Assembly (NCBI GenBank): GCA_965153355.1
Contig: OZ231126.1
Location: forward strand, 85,002,001 to 85,066,000
Length of the DNA stretch: 64,000 nt
Direction of reading: 5' to 3'
From: Flaccisagitta enflata
Taxonomy: Eukaryota; Chaetognatha; Sagittoidea; Aphragmophora
Below are positions 1 to 34,455 of the stretch, piece after piece (positions within the stretch are counted from its first letter, which is position 1; the number at the start of each line of letters is the position of its first letter). Under the pieces are notes generated by a model that saw only the letters and a list, made by a program, of their open reading frames with translations, was not told the origin of the DNA and made no database searches. The translations under genes were made by a program, and so were the position numbers.

Positions 1-235
1 AAATTACCATTTGTCAATGCAAGAATTAGGGGCAGTGAGACTGAGACTAAATGTAAATCTAAGGGCCAGAATTAGAGGAGCAATATACACTCGGCAGAGA
101 GGCACATGAGAATCACCCAGTCATTTGGGCAGAACAGTAGGGCCAAAACCTTAAAAAAAAAAAAAATGATTAAGTGTAACCAGACCGACGGACGGACGAG
201 CAGACCGACAGACAAAGTAACATGACTGAAAAGAA

Positions 236-243
<8 letters not shown>

Positions 244-311
<68 letters not shown>

Positions 312-430
312 AACAGAGAGAGAAGAGAGACAGACAAGAGACAGAGACAGACAGCGGGCAGCAAAGAGAGAAAGAAAGAAAGAGACAGAGACAGAGACAG
401 AGAGAGAGAGACAGAGAGACAGAGAGACAG
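244..430. repeat. (GA)n and GACA-type microsatellite
   Basis: Pure (GA)n to 307, then mixed GAGACA units. Further tracts of this kind are at 935-974, 1190-1380, 4340-4550, 4741-4875, 6670-6870 and 7070-7331. Confidence 0.95.
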
Positions 431-516
431 CAAGAGAGAAAAACAGGTGGCCCAAAGGCAATACGTGGTCAGCGATACCCGTTGCCCTGCTTTGCATGTG
501 TAAATCAGAATGAGAG

Positions 517-932
517 CAGGAGCAGCGGCCCCAAAGGGCGCAGTCTGTAGAACACAAGGGGACTTTCGTTTGTCCGTTTGTCCATCCATCCGTCCATCCC
601 CCCCAGGCCCTCTCAGGCCTGAGAGCCATACTCTCAGGCCTAAAATCTGCCCTCTCAGGCCTGAAATCTGCCCTCTCATGCCTTGAATCTGAGAGAGTGA
701 GATTTCAGGCCTGAGAGGGCAGGTCAAGCCTGAAGGATGGAGTTCAAAGGTCTCAAAGGGCAAGACCTGAGCCTGAGAGGGCAGTCAAGGCATGAGGGCA
801 GATTTCGGGCAGAAGGCAGACCACAGGCCTGGGAGGGCCTGGGGGAACGAACAAGCGAGGCAGGCGGACAAGCGGCAGGCGAAGTCCCTGTGTTCTACAG
901 GACTTCGTCCCCTTAGGACAGCTGCCCAAAAA
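517..932. mobile_element. Composite repeat, GGCCTGAAATCTGCCCTCTCA core
   Basis: GCAGCGGCCCC with CTGTAGAACACA at the left and TGTTCTACAGGACTTCGTCC at the right as inverted ends, with a ~21-bp core unit (CAGGCCTGAAATCTGCCCTCT) whose orientation flips near 690. Confidence 0.6.
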
Positions 933-976
<44 letters not shown>

Positions 977-1176
977 CAAGAGAGAGGCAAAGAGAGAGTG
1001 AAAAACAAGGCCGGATACACGGCTGCTGCCCAGTCGCGTGCGGGGGCAGGGCCGCATTGAGGTCACTTGATCATTTGGGCAGAGACAGTGAGGCCAAAAC
1101 CGCAAAAAAAACAAAACGTTAAGTGTAACAGACCAACGGACGGACCGACAGACCGACCGACAAAGCGTACGCAATG

Positions 1177-1217
<41 letters not shown>

Positions 1218-1274
1218 CAGACAGAGAGACAGAGAGACAGAGAGAGAGACAGACAGAGAGAAAGAGAGAAGAAA

Positions 1275-1341
<67 letters not shown>

Positions 1342-2040
1342 AGACAGACAGACAGAAGAGAGAAGAGAAAAAACAAGTCATCCAAGGATCGCTTGGTCGG
1401 TACCCGATGCCCTGCAGATCAGCTGAAGTAGTGGGTAGAGCAGGGCAGCGGCCCCAAAGGACCGATGTCCTGTAGGACACAGGGGTGAATTTTCTTACGT
1501 CCTGAGATTCCTGAGAAGGCATATTTCAGGCCTTTGGACAATTTTCCGTGATCTTCAATGGGAATTATATATTTTTTACAATCTTTCATCTATAAAGCAC
1601 AACAAAATCTCCGTGTGGGACCGTCCCTCCTGAACTGAACCATCTCTCTTCTTCTAGGACAAAAAACTACGATAACAGCTTACACGTCATCACCCTCTTG
1701 TCAGAACATCCAAAAAAAAAAGCAAAAAAAAGAAAACAAATCCAAAACCCGCTGCCTCTCTTTAACTCCCACCCTCCTCTCCTTCCCCCCTTGCCCCCCC
1801 CTTTCCCTTGATCAAACTGATTCATATGTCATAATGTTTTGGATTGTATTGTTGAATATCTGTATACCTATCTTTGTCGATTTAGTCTTATCTACCTGTA
1901 CTTTTTTGAATATTGAATGTATTCGTACATTTGTTTATTACCGTGTTCCCCTGTTTGATGTATCCGTACATCTTGTTGTGTATTTATGTATTTATTTTAG
2001 TTAGAAAACTACATCCTCTATCGCACTTATTAGCCCTTTT

Positions 2041-2530
2041 TGGGCAGCGGCCCCGAAGGGGCCGATGACCTATGCTTTCACACATGGGGAAATTTCTCCT
2101 TCTCCTTCTCCTTCTCCAGTGTACCCCCCCCCCTCGATGCTCAAATCTTAGCCTCGAGGCTCAAATCCCAGCCTCAAGGTTCAAATCCCAGCCTCGCAGT
2201 TCAAATCCCAGCCTCGCGGTTCAAATCTCAGCCTCAGTTCAAATCCCAGCCTCGAGTTCAAATCCCAGCCTAGAGTTCAAATCCCAGCCTCGGTTCAAAT
2301 CCCAGCCGAAATCGTCCAGCCTGGCCCAAATCCCAGCCTCAGGCCCAGTCCTAGTCTGAAGGCCCAAATCTAGTCTTGAGGCTCAAATCCCAGCCTTGAG
2401 GCTCATATCGCAGCCTCGAGGCTCAAATCCCAGCCTCGAGGCCCCAATGCCAGCCTCCAGGCCCAAATCCCAGCTTTGAGGCTCAAACAAAAACAGCATA
2501 GGTCATCGGCCCCTTGGGGGCCACCACCTA
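2041..2530. mobile_element. Composite repeat with GGCAGCGGCCCC ends and 20-bp minisatellite core
   Basis: Left end GGGCAGCGGCCCCGAAGGGG with CCGATGACCTATGC; right end is its inverted complement (GCATAGGTCATCGGCCCC). Between them a ~20-bp unit, AGGCTCAAATCCCAGCCTCG, is repeated with variation. No coding capacity; probably a non-autonomous element. Confidence 0.7.
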
Positions 2531-3028
2531 ACCACCTCACACCACATACCAATCACATAGAGGCAGCAGGTACCATGACCATCTAACGCTTTAGACTATT
2601 TTCTTCTCAACCTATACAAAAAATAAAGCCTTAAGAACTGAGGTCTACTCAGAAAAAGCTACCCCTATTAATTGTTACCCTCCCATTGCTACCTCTAATG
2701 TGTTGGGGCCTAGTGGCTTACTGTTGTCCTCCCTCTTGACTTGATTGATACTCGCCATACTTTATTGTAATCGTCTCAGACTTAGAGTTAAGAGGAAAAT
2801 AAATTGAAATTGAAATGAATATTCCTTGTTATTCAATGAGAAACTCATTTCTTTTCATTTTTTGGGGCAACCACGTAGTTACGACAGTGCAGGTCAGAAA
2901 TCCATGTGTTTGTTGTAAATACACATAGTTCCGACGTCGGAACTACGTGCATTCCCCCTCAACGTCTCTGTCTAAACTATGTGAACTCCATCACTTTCAT
3001 ACTTTCATACTTTGCTTAAATGACAATA

Positions 3029-3170
<142 letters not shown>

Positions 3171-3649
3171 ACTCCATCTATTTGTCTGCCTGTCTGTAAC
3201 CATGTCCTTGCATGTCCATTCATTGTCATGATCATCTCATTGTCCCTCTCCCCTCTCGTTTTTTAGTCGCAGACTCGCGACTCTTGATCTTGAACTTGCT
3301 ATGTCGGTCAGTCTATCCATCTGTAACAAAAACAAAATACGATGTTTTATTGCTATTCCGCTCCTGAAGTATATTTAGTATAATTGAACTACATTCTAGG
3401 TTTCTTTATAGTTTATATAGTACTTTGAATCAAGAGCGTTCTTAGAACATTAAAGGCTTCAATTGGCCTTGAAAATAAGAACATGAAGCCTTTGAAAAAA
3501 AATGATGTTCTTTTAAAAAAAGTGTAAGCTTTTGGGATTTAGAGATTGAAAGATGTTGATATTGATTTGTTGCTCACTGAGCGTGATTTAGACTGTAATC
3601 AGTCATATTTCAATTCTTTAGAGGTGAGAGAGAAAGCGAGATATAAATA

Positions 3650-3651
3650 TT

Positions 3652-3719
<68 letters not shown>
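3650..3719. repeat. (GATA)n microsatellite
   Basis: About 17 GATA units. Confidence 0.95.
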
Positions 3720-3949
3720 TCGAAATCAACAGAGAACAGAACAAGACAATGAAATGCACTGCGAGTGGTTATAAGTTTGCTTAGATGATCAAATTGAGTT
3801 TCTTGTAGTATTCACTCAATTATGTTTCCTTCACATAGTTCCGACAGTCAAATGAGAAGCTGTTGTTCATTTTTTCACGAAGTTCCGACGTCGGAACTTC
3901 GTTCATTTTTTATGAACATAGTTTCGAATGTCGGAACTTCATTAATAAG

Positions 3950-4145
3950 TCCATTTTTTCATCAATCTTCTATGTTATCCAATGGGAATTTTGCATTCTG
4001 TTTATTTTTTATCAATTTCCCATGTTATTCATTAGGAAATTTGCATTTTTCTATTTTTTTTTTTTTTTTTTTGTAAATTTTCCATGTTATTCAATGGGAT
4101 ATTTGCATTTTGTCATTTTCCCATGTTATTTAATGGGAATTTGAG
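3950..4145. repeat. CATGTTATTCAATGGGAATT tandem units (~48 bp)
   Basis: Diverged units of TTCCCATGTTATTCAATGGG plus T-rich spacer. Similar blocks are at 6300-6480, 19725-19915 and 49790-49890, each followed or preceded by GGAC tracts and GCAGCGGCCCC-type ends, so they look like another core of the composite family. Confidence 0.72.
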
Positions 4146-4334
4146 AATTGCAAAACTTGGGGAGCGTACGTAAAGGATGGGCGAGACGGACGGACGAGCG
4201 GACGGGCGGATGGGCAGACCAGGCAGACCAGGCCGGACGGACGGGCGGGCGGACGGATGGGCAGGGCGTAAAAGTACCCCTGTCCTACAGGACCATGCCC
4301 GCTGGGACGCTGCCCAAAGAGAGAGAAAAGCGTG

Positions 4335-4386
<52 letters not shown>

Positions 4387-4459
4387 AGAGACAGAGACAG
4401 AGACACACACAGACAGATAGACAAACAGCAAGAGAGAGAGAGAAAAATAAAGAGAGAAG

Positions 4460-4491
<32 letters not shown>

Positions 4492-4736
4492 AGACAGAGC
4501 AGAGAGACAGAGAGACAGAGGCAGAGACAGACAGACAGAAAGAGAGAGAAAAACAAGGCGGATGCACGGCTACTGAAGCGTCTGCGGGGCAGGGCCATGT
4601 TGAGATCACTGATCATTTGGGCAGGAGCAGTGAGAAAAAACGCAAAAAAAAAAAGAAAGTACGATGGGGACCGACGGGCGGGACCGACGGACCGACGGAC
4701 AAAGCGGACTGTGCGAGAAACGGATGGTGGACACGC

Positions 4737-4813
<77 letters not shown>

Positions 4814-4878
4814 GACAGAGACAGAGAGACAGACAGAGACAGAGACAGATAGAGAGCAAAGAGAGAGAGAGAAAAAAA

Positions 4879-6512
4879 AAAAGAAAACAAATCCAAAACC
4901 CGCTGCCTCTCTTTAACTCCCACCCTCCTCTCCTTCCCCCCTTGCCCCCCCCCTTTCCCTTGATCAAACTGATTCATATGTCATAATGTTTTGGATTGTA
5001 TTGTTGAATATCTGTATACCTATCTTTGTCGATTTAGTCTTATCTACCTGTACTTTTTTGAATATTGAATGTATTCGTACATTTGTTTATTACCGTGTTC
5101 CCCTGTTTGATGTATCCGTACATCTTGTTGTGTATTTATGTATTTATTTTAGTTAGAAAACTACATCCTCTATCGCACTTATTAGCCCTTTTTGGGCAGC
5201 GGCCCCGAAGGGGCCGATGACCTATGCTTTCACACATGGGGAAATTTCTCCTTCTCCTTCTCCTTCTACCCCCCCCCCTCGATGCTCAAATCTTAGCCTC
5301 GAGGCTCAAATCCCAGCCTCAAGGTTCAAATCCCAGCCTCGCAGTTCAAATCCCAGCCTCGCGGTTCAAATCTCAGCCTCGCGGTTCAAATCCCAGCCTC
5401 GAGGTTCAAATCCCAGCCTCGAGGTTCAAATCCCAGCCTCGAGGTTCAAATCCCAGCCGGGAGGCTCAAATCCCAGCCTGGAGGCCCAAATCCCAGCCTC
5501 AAGGCCCAAATCCTAGTCTGAAGGCCCAAATCCTAGTCTTGAGGCTCAAATCCCAGCCTTGAGGCTCATATCGCAGCCTCGAGGCTCAAATTCAAGCCTC
5601 GAGGCCCCAATGCCAGCCTCCAGGCCCAAATCCCAGCTTTGAGGCTCAAACAAAAACAGCATAGGTCATCGGCCCCTTCGGGGCCGCTGCCCCTCTAACC
5701 ACCTCACACCCACATACAATCACATAGGGGCAACGGGTACCGCTGACCATCTAACGCTTTTGCGACTATTTTTTTTCCTTCTCTCCAACCTATACAAAAA
5801 ATAAAGCCTTAAGAACTGAGGTCTACTCAGAAAAAGCTACCCCTATTAATTGTTACCCTCCCATTGCTACCTCTAATGTGTTGGGGCCTAGTGGCTTACT
5901 GTTGTCCTCCCTCTTGACTTGATTGATACTCGCCATACTTTATTGTAATCGTCTCAGACTTAGAGTTAAGAGGAAAATAAATTGAAATTGAAATGAATAT
6001 TCCTTGTTATTCAATGAGAAACTCATTTCTTTTCATTTTTTGGGGCAACCACGTAGTTACGACAGTGCAGGTCAGAAATCCATGTGTTTGTTGTAAATAC
6101 ACATAGTTCCGACGTCGGAACTACGTGCATTCCCCCTCAACGTCTCTGTCTAAACTATGTGAACTCCATCACTTTCATACTTTCATACGTCAAATGAGAA
6201 GCTGTTGTTCATTTTTTCACGAAGTTCCGACGTCGGAACTTCGTTCATTTTTTATGAACATAGTTTCGAATGTCGGAACTTCATTAATAAGTCCATTTTT
6301 TCATCAATCTTCTATGTTATCCAATGGGAATTTTGCATTCTGTTTATTTTTTATCAATTTCCCATGTTATTCATTAGGAAATTTGCATTTTTCTATTTTT
6401 TTTTTTTTTTTTTGTAAATTTTCCATGTTATTCAATAGGATATTTGCATTTTGTCATTTCATGTTATTGTGGGAATTTAAAAATTGCAAAACTTGGGAGA
6501 TGCGTAGAGATG
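4879..6512. repeat. Copy B of the large direct duplication
   Basis: Near-identical to 1729-3010 joined to 3847-4180. It carries a more regular version of the 20-bp minisatellite core (5281-5645) and lacks the 836-bp middle of copy A. Confidence 0.9.
5193..5693. mobile_element. Composite repeat, second copy
   Basis: Same structure as the element at 2041-2530, in the duplicated block, with both inverted GC-rich ends better preserved. Confidence 0.72.
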
Positions 6513-6664
6513 GACGGACGGACGGACGGACAGACAGGCAGACAGACAGACGAACAGACAGATGAACAGACAGACAGGAGACGGACAGACAGATGGATGA
6601 ACGGACAAGAATTCACCCTGTCTGGACATCGGCCCTGCCGCTGCCCAAAAGAGAGAAAGAAGTA

Positions 6665-6818
<154 letters not shown>

Positions 6819-6883
6819 CAGAGAGACAGAGAGACAGAGAGACAGAGACAGACAGACAGCAAAGAGAGAGAGAGAGAAAAACA

Positions 6884-7065
6884 AGGCCGGATACACGGCT
6901 ACCCCAGTCGCGTGCGGGGGGCAGGGGCCATATTTGAGGTCACTTGATCATTTGGGCAGGAGCAGTGAGGCAAAAAACCGCAAAAAAAAAAAAAGTGTGA
7001 CGGACCGACGGACGGACCGACGGATGGACCGACGGACGAACGGACCGACGGATGGGCGGACGACA
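6884..7065. repeat. ACAAGGCCGG repeat copy
   Basis: Copy followed by a long GGACCGACGG tract and AG repeats. Similar partial copies are at 1004-1165, 4551-4720, 16521-16622 (continuing 17392-17430) and 19334-19435, and inverted at 7545-7620, 38275-38370 and 47925-48030. A right-end fragment is at 30690-30800. Confidence 0.65.
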
Positions 7066-7066
7066 A

Positions 7067-7123
<57 letters not shown>

Positions 7124-7170
7124 ACAGACAGAGAGACAGACAGACAGACAGAGACAGAGAGATAGAGCAG

Positions 7171-7209
<39 letters not shown>

Positions 7210-7237
7210 GAGAGACAGAGAGACAGAGAGACAGAGA

Positions 7238-7331
<94 letters not shown>

Positions 7332-7335
<4 letters not shown>

Positions 7336-8042
7336 CAATTGCCTCTGTTTAGGTGGTGTGTTTGTCTACCAAACAAGACTTTGGCGCCTACGTCAAGATT
7401 GCACATCTGGGAGCCGGTCTTTCATAAAATGCGCAATCAAGTCGAAAAGAAAAGGGACAACCTTGGAGTTGCTTCTTGTTTGTATTGTTCCATCTGATCT
7501 CATTCTGCCCTTTTTTTTCGTTTTTCTCTCGTTCTCTTTTTTCAGTCGCGTGCACGTGACTCTACAATCCGCTCTGTCCGTCGGTCGGTCAGTCGGTCCT
7601 TCTGTCCTTCCATCACGCTCAGCTTTTTTTGTCCTTTTACATCATTTGAAGTCATTTTAAGTTATTCAAAGTCATTTTAAGTCAATTTACATTTAGTCTT
7701 CAAGTCTTTTGGTCTTTAAGTCTTTTAGTCTTATGGTCTAAAAAACCGCACGCGACTGTAAGGTGTTGGCCTTGTTCCTCTAATACTTTCTTTCCATGAT
7801 GATGTATTAAACACATGATACGAGATACTGGCAAAAAAACCCATTCGAATCGGGTAATGGAAATCTGCCCTTGATGGATATGAATTCTTGATTCCTTCTT
7901 ATCATTCCTTTTTATTCCCTGCATAGCAATAACAAAAATGTGCTGAAAACAAATGAAATTTGTTAGAGCCTTGGCAACCACTATTGTGCGATTCAACTGA
8001 ACGTATTTCAGGTTTCATTGTTTTTCGTGAGAATCCCCCTTT
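7332..8042. other. Unassigned stretch
   Basis: Unique-looking AT-rich DNA with a remnant of the ACAAGGCCGG repeat (7545-7620). I see no supportable exon. A short minus-strand ATTTTTGTTATTGCTATGCA after TTTTCAG (~7950) faintly resembles SLC1 TM7 but lacks a donor. Confidence 0.5.
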
Positions 8043-8099
8043 ATTGGGCAGCGGCCGCGGAGGGGCCGATGATGAATGATTCCACATACACCGTCTTTA

Positions 8100-8665
8100 A
8101 ACCGAAATAGCAAATTATAAACCTTCGTAGCTCCAAAACTACTAGCCCAAAAGCCTTCAAATTTTCAGTCAACTGACCATTTTGTCATGTCAAAATTCAT
8201 ATTCTAGTACTGAATAGTTTGGGGTCAGTAAAACAAACAAAATATGCCAAATTTCAGGGCTGAATCTTTTTTTCTTTATTCTTTTTTAAAGGACTTGTTT
8301 TTATCAATAGAGAGATATCAAAAAAATTGTGCTAGAACTCCGGGGTTGGTCTCAAATGAAAGGAAATTTTTCAGAGATTACACATTTACCTAAAAAATTG
8401 ATAAAGGTTGGATATAAAGGTTGCTTAATCAGGAAAAAAGCAATAAAAGAAAAAAGATTCTTCCAAGTATAGCTGGGACAAATTGACTTTTTCCATAAAT
8501 TTGATAGCTTTTCAATGCTTTTAAGACCCCCAACTTATTCAGTTATCAAGTCTGAGTTTTGGCATGACAAAATGGTCAGTTGTTACTAACATTCACTGAA
8601 AATTTGAAGGCTTTTAGGCTAGTAGTTTTGGAGCTACAAAGGTTTACTATTTGCCATTTCGATTT
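8100..8665. mobile_element. Palindromic MITE
   Basis: The left arm, with TAGCTCCAAAACTACTAG and CTGACCATTTTGTCATG, is inverted at 8560-8660. AT-rich non-coding centre. Confidence 0.7.
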
Positions 8666-8689
8666 AAAGAGCAATCTTGTTTCTCCGTC

Positions 8690-9066
8690 TTCCGTTTCCC
8701 CTCCCCAAGCCATTCTAGGCCTCAAATCCGCCTTCCCAGGCCTCAAATTGGCCTTTTCGGGCCTGAAACCAGTCCTCTCAGGCCTAAAATTACCCCCCTC
8801 AGCCCTCAAATCAGCCTTCTCAGGCCTGAGATCCGCTCTCTCAGGCCTCAAATTAGCCCTCCTAAGCCTCAAATCAGCCCTCACAGGCCTCAATCAACCC
8901 TCTCAGGCCTCAAATCAGCCCTGTCAGACCTCAAAACAGCACTCTTGGGATTCAATTCACCCCTCTCAGGCACCAAATTTGCCCTTTAAAGCCTCATATT
9001 TGCCTTCTCAGGCCTCAAATTGAGCCCTCTTAGCCCTCTCAGACAAAAATCAGGCCCCTCAGGCCT
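8690..9066. repeat. GGCCTCAAATCAGCCCTCTCA minisatellite
   Basis: About 17 variants of a ~21-bp unit (CAGGCCTCAAATCAGCCCTCT). It abuts the full composite element at 9069. Confidence 0.75.
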
Positions 9067-9068
9067 TT

Positions 9069-9653
9069 TGGGCAGCGGCCCCGAAGGGGACAAAGTCCTG
9101 TAGAACACAGGGGGACTTTTGTTCGTTCGTCCATTTGTTAGTTAGTTAATTTGTTCGTCCCCCCCTTTTCAGGTCCCTTAGGCCTAAAATCTGGCCTCTC
9201 AGGCCTCAAATATTGCATCTCAGGCCTCAGATCCAGCCTCTCAGGCCTCTAATCCAGCCTCTCAGGTCTCAAATCCAGCCTCTCAGGCCTCAAATCCAGC
9301 CTCTGGCCTCAAATCCAGCCTCTCAGACCTCAAATTCAGCCTCTCAAACCTCAAACCCGACCTCTCAGGCCTCAAACCTGGCCATTCAGACCTCAAATTA
9401 GGCCTCGCAGGCCTCAAATCAAAATTCCCATGCCTCAAACCTGTCCTCTCATGCCTCAAATTAGGCCTCAAGTTAGTCCTCTCAAGCTTCCAATTGGCAT
9501 TCTCAGGCCTTTCATCAGCCTTCTTAGACCTCAATTTAAGCTCTTGAAGGCCTTCAGTCAACCCTCTATGTAGCATCTCATCCACGTAAGGCAGGAGGAA
9601 CGAAAGTCCCCCTATGTTCTACAGGACTTCGTCCCCTTCGGGGCCGCTACCCT
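9069..9653. mobile_element. Composite repeat with both ends intact
   Basis: Left end GGGCAGCGGCCCCGAAGGGG with GTCCTGTAGAACACAGG; right end its inverted complement through 9653. Core of GGCCTCAAATCCAGCCTCTC units. A clear example of the inverted-end plus minisatellite-core design. Confidence 0.72.
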
Positions 9654-9927
9654 GCTTCCCCTCACTCAAACTCACAATCACTCAAAGCAGGGCAAAGGGT
9701 ATCGCTGACCATATATTGCCCTTGGCAGCCTGTTCAGGCCTTAAATCAGCTCTCAGCCCTCTCCCCAGACGCTGACTGCTTTCATGAATTTGTGCTTTAA
9801 AACTGATAGTTAGGGAGGCTAAGAAAGATTTGATGAAAAAAATCATTCATGAATTGTATCTTTACCGTGTATTTTCTTTCGATATTCACTTCAATGAATG
9901 ACAAAATGATGGTAATTTTCTAGAAGT

Positions 9928-10190
9928 TCACTAGCCTGACTGGGGCTACGTAGGAAGCTGAAATTTTTACTGAAGATAAAGAAGACATGTGGCCAGGGTA
10001 GACCTGGAACAAATTTCCAAAAAAGCTACTAGCCTCTATATGGTTACATTTTACAGATTTCTTCTTGGATTTATTGTATGTAAAATAATAAAATCTAAAT
10101 TTTTTTTACAGGTCTACCCTGGCCACATGTCTTGTCTATTTTCAGTAAAAATTTCCGCTTCCTCCATTGCCCCAGTCAGGCTAGCGAGCG
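9928..10190. mobile_element. Palindromic MITE
   Basis: Inverted arms CACTAGCCTGACTGGGGC / CCCCAGTCAGGCTAG, with an inner pair GACATGTGGCCAGGGTAGAC. Confidence 0.75.
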
Positions 10191-10630
10191 TCTGAAAAAT
10201 TGTTTATTTTTGTTTTTTTTTTTTCAATTTTCTGAAACTTTTTGAAGGGGTTTCTTACACTAGTATTTGACATTCTATAAAAGAAAAAAAATTTCAGTGT
10301 AACTTCATTTTGAAGCAATGATAGCCTTAAGCGACCTGTATCTCCTGCAAACTTCATAGCGCATTATTTCGATTCATCCCACATTTATTTTGATATCGTC
10401 GCGATATTGACACCGATTTCACGAATGTCTCATTAATGACAAAACAGTATCATTGGCAAAACAAGTAGAATGTGGTATGGTACAACAAAGATTATGACAC
10501 GTAACTGAGTCGATTAGTTCCATGTTGAGGCAGAGAAAAAAGTGGAAAACTTTCAGCATTATGAAACAAAAGTCCCCCTGTGCTGTGTTCTACAGGACTT
10601 CGTCCCCTTTGGGGCCGCTGCCCAAAAAAG

Positions 10631-10770
10631 GAAAGAAAAGAAAAGAAAAGAAAAGAAAAGAAAAGAAAAGAAAAGAAAAGAAAAGAAAAGAAAAGAAAAG
10701 AAAAGAAAAGAAAAGAAAAGAAAAGAAAAGAAAAGAAAAGAAAAGAAATGAAAAGAAAAGAAATGAAAAG
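10631..10770. repeat. (AAAAG)n microsatellite
   Basis: About 24 pentamers, followed by variants. It directly abuts a GGGGCCGCTGCCC end. Confidence 0.95.
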
Positions 10771-10820
10771 GAAAATGCAAAGAGAAACGCGAGACAAGAA
10801 AGGAAAAAAATGAAAGAAAA

Positions 10821-10980
10821 CAAGGCCGGACACAAGGCTACCCAGGTGGCGTGCGGGTGGGCAGGGGTAGTAATCAAATTCCCCGTAAACGCCAAAAAAG
10901 ACCTGTACCGATTATCAGATCGACCGACGGACCGACCGACCAACATAGCGGGTACAAGCATCGCGTGCACGCGACTAAAA
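10821..10980. repeat. ACAAGGCCGG repeat copy
   Basis: Copy with CGACCGACGGACCGACC and a CGCGTGCACGCGACT palindrome at its right end. Confidence 0.7.
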
Positions 10981-11263
10981 AGAAGAACCAACGAGGAAGA
11001 GCAAGTAAAAGATGCAGATGTTGAAGATTTTCCCTAAAAGTTAATCTTCCTTTTTTGTTGTGGCCTTTTGTGTTTTGATGAGCGCCACTTCCGTTCCCCT
11101 AAAACGGCGCCTTTTTGATGTTTGTCATCCTCAAAATATTCAAACGCATTTTGAACCGGGAAAACTGTGGCGCATCCATACAGAATCATGAACTGTCTCC
11201 TTAAAATGTCTATCGCTTCGAATCTTCATGCCAGTTGTACTTAATCTAGCTAGAAGCCTAGAA

Positions 11264-11603
<340 letters not shown>

Positions 11604-11622
11604 GTCAAACATCAGCACTTAC

Positions 11623-33516
<21,894 letters not shown>

Positions 33517-33951
33517 GTCGGTGTATAACTTGAGGAAAGCAAGAAAGAAGGAAAGAAAATGACAAAAACAATTTTTTTTTTGTTCTTGTCTTTTTTGTTT
33601 GCTGTTTCTTTGGTACAGATAAAGACTCCAGATGTAACAGAAAAGTCGAACTGTTTTCCCCACGTGATGAAATCGGGGAATTCTGAAAAATAGGGTACAT
33701 TGAAATGATTACATGCTATTCTTACGCTCGATCAATTCATTATATGTAGAATGGGAAATCCGATTGAAACAATCCGCATATAATCGATTAATTTTGTTGG
33801 TATTTTGGCATCAATTTCTATTGCTTTTACTATAAAATTCAGGGGTGTATATAATTGAGTGGCTTTTTATTTCCCCCCCCCCGGCCCCCCCCCCTGCCTT
33901 TGATTTTCTTCCCCGCGATGCATCGCGTCTCGTTATAAAATCCATGATTTC

Positions 33952-34455
33952 CTTCCCAATAAAAGATTTTAACAATGGCATCTTTTGTATGGTTGAGCAA
34001 ATTCAAAAAGGCGAAAAAACATCACATATGAGGAAGTCCATACATATAATTAACAAGAAAAACCATAAATTATCGAATATTCTAGCATATTCATGATCAC
34101 TTGGCAAAGTGGAAAGAGAGAGACAGAAAAGCGATTAAATAGGGGAAGGAAAAAGAGAGAGGCAATGGAAATAAGGGGAAACAGGTGGAAAAGAACTTAT
34201 CTCTCTCTCCTATCTCAGATTGTGTGGGATTAGTGTTCTGTTCTTTTCCACCTGTTTCTTTCCCCTTATTTCCATTGTCCCTCATTTTCTCCTTCCCCTA
34301 TTTAATCGCTTTTCTGTCTCTCTATTTCTAATTTGCCAAGTGATCATGAATTTGCTAAAATATTCGAAAATTTTTGGCTTTTCTTGTCAATTATATGTAT
34401 GGACTTCCTCATATGTGATGTTTTTTCGCCTTTTTGAACTTCCCAATAAAGCAAT
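33952..34455. mobile_element. Palindromic element
   Basis: Arms with CAAAAAGGCGAAAAAACATC, ACTTGGCAAAGTGG and GCGATTAAATAGGGGAAGGA at 33995-34200 are inverted at 34240-34450. Confidence 0.72.

Noticed and set aside
4332-4986. Overlapping 190-280 codon frames on both strands
   Set aside because: Produced by GA/GACA microsatellites joined to ACAAGGCCGG repeat sequence. No conserved protein segment.
7930-7975. Possible SLC1 TM7 exon (minus strand, IFVIAMQ-like)
   Set aside because: No GT donor after it, no NMDGT motif, and the resemblance covers only about seven residues.
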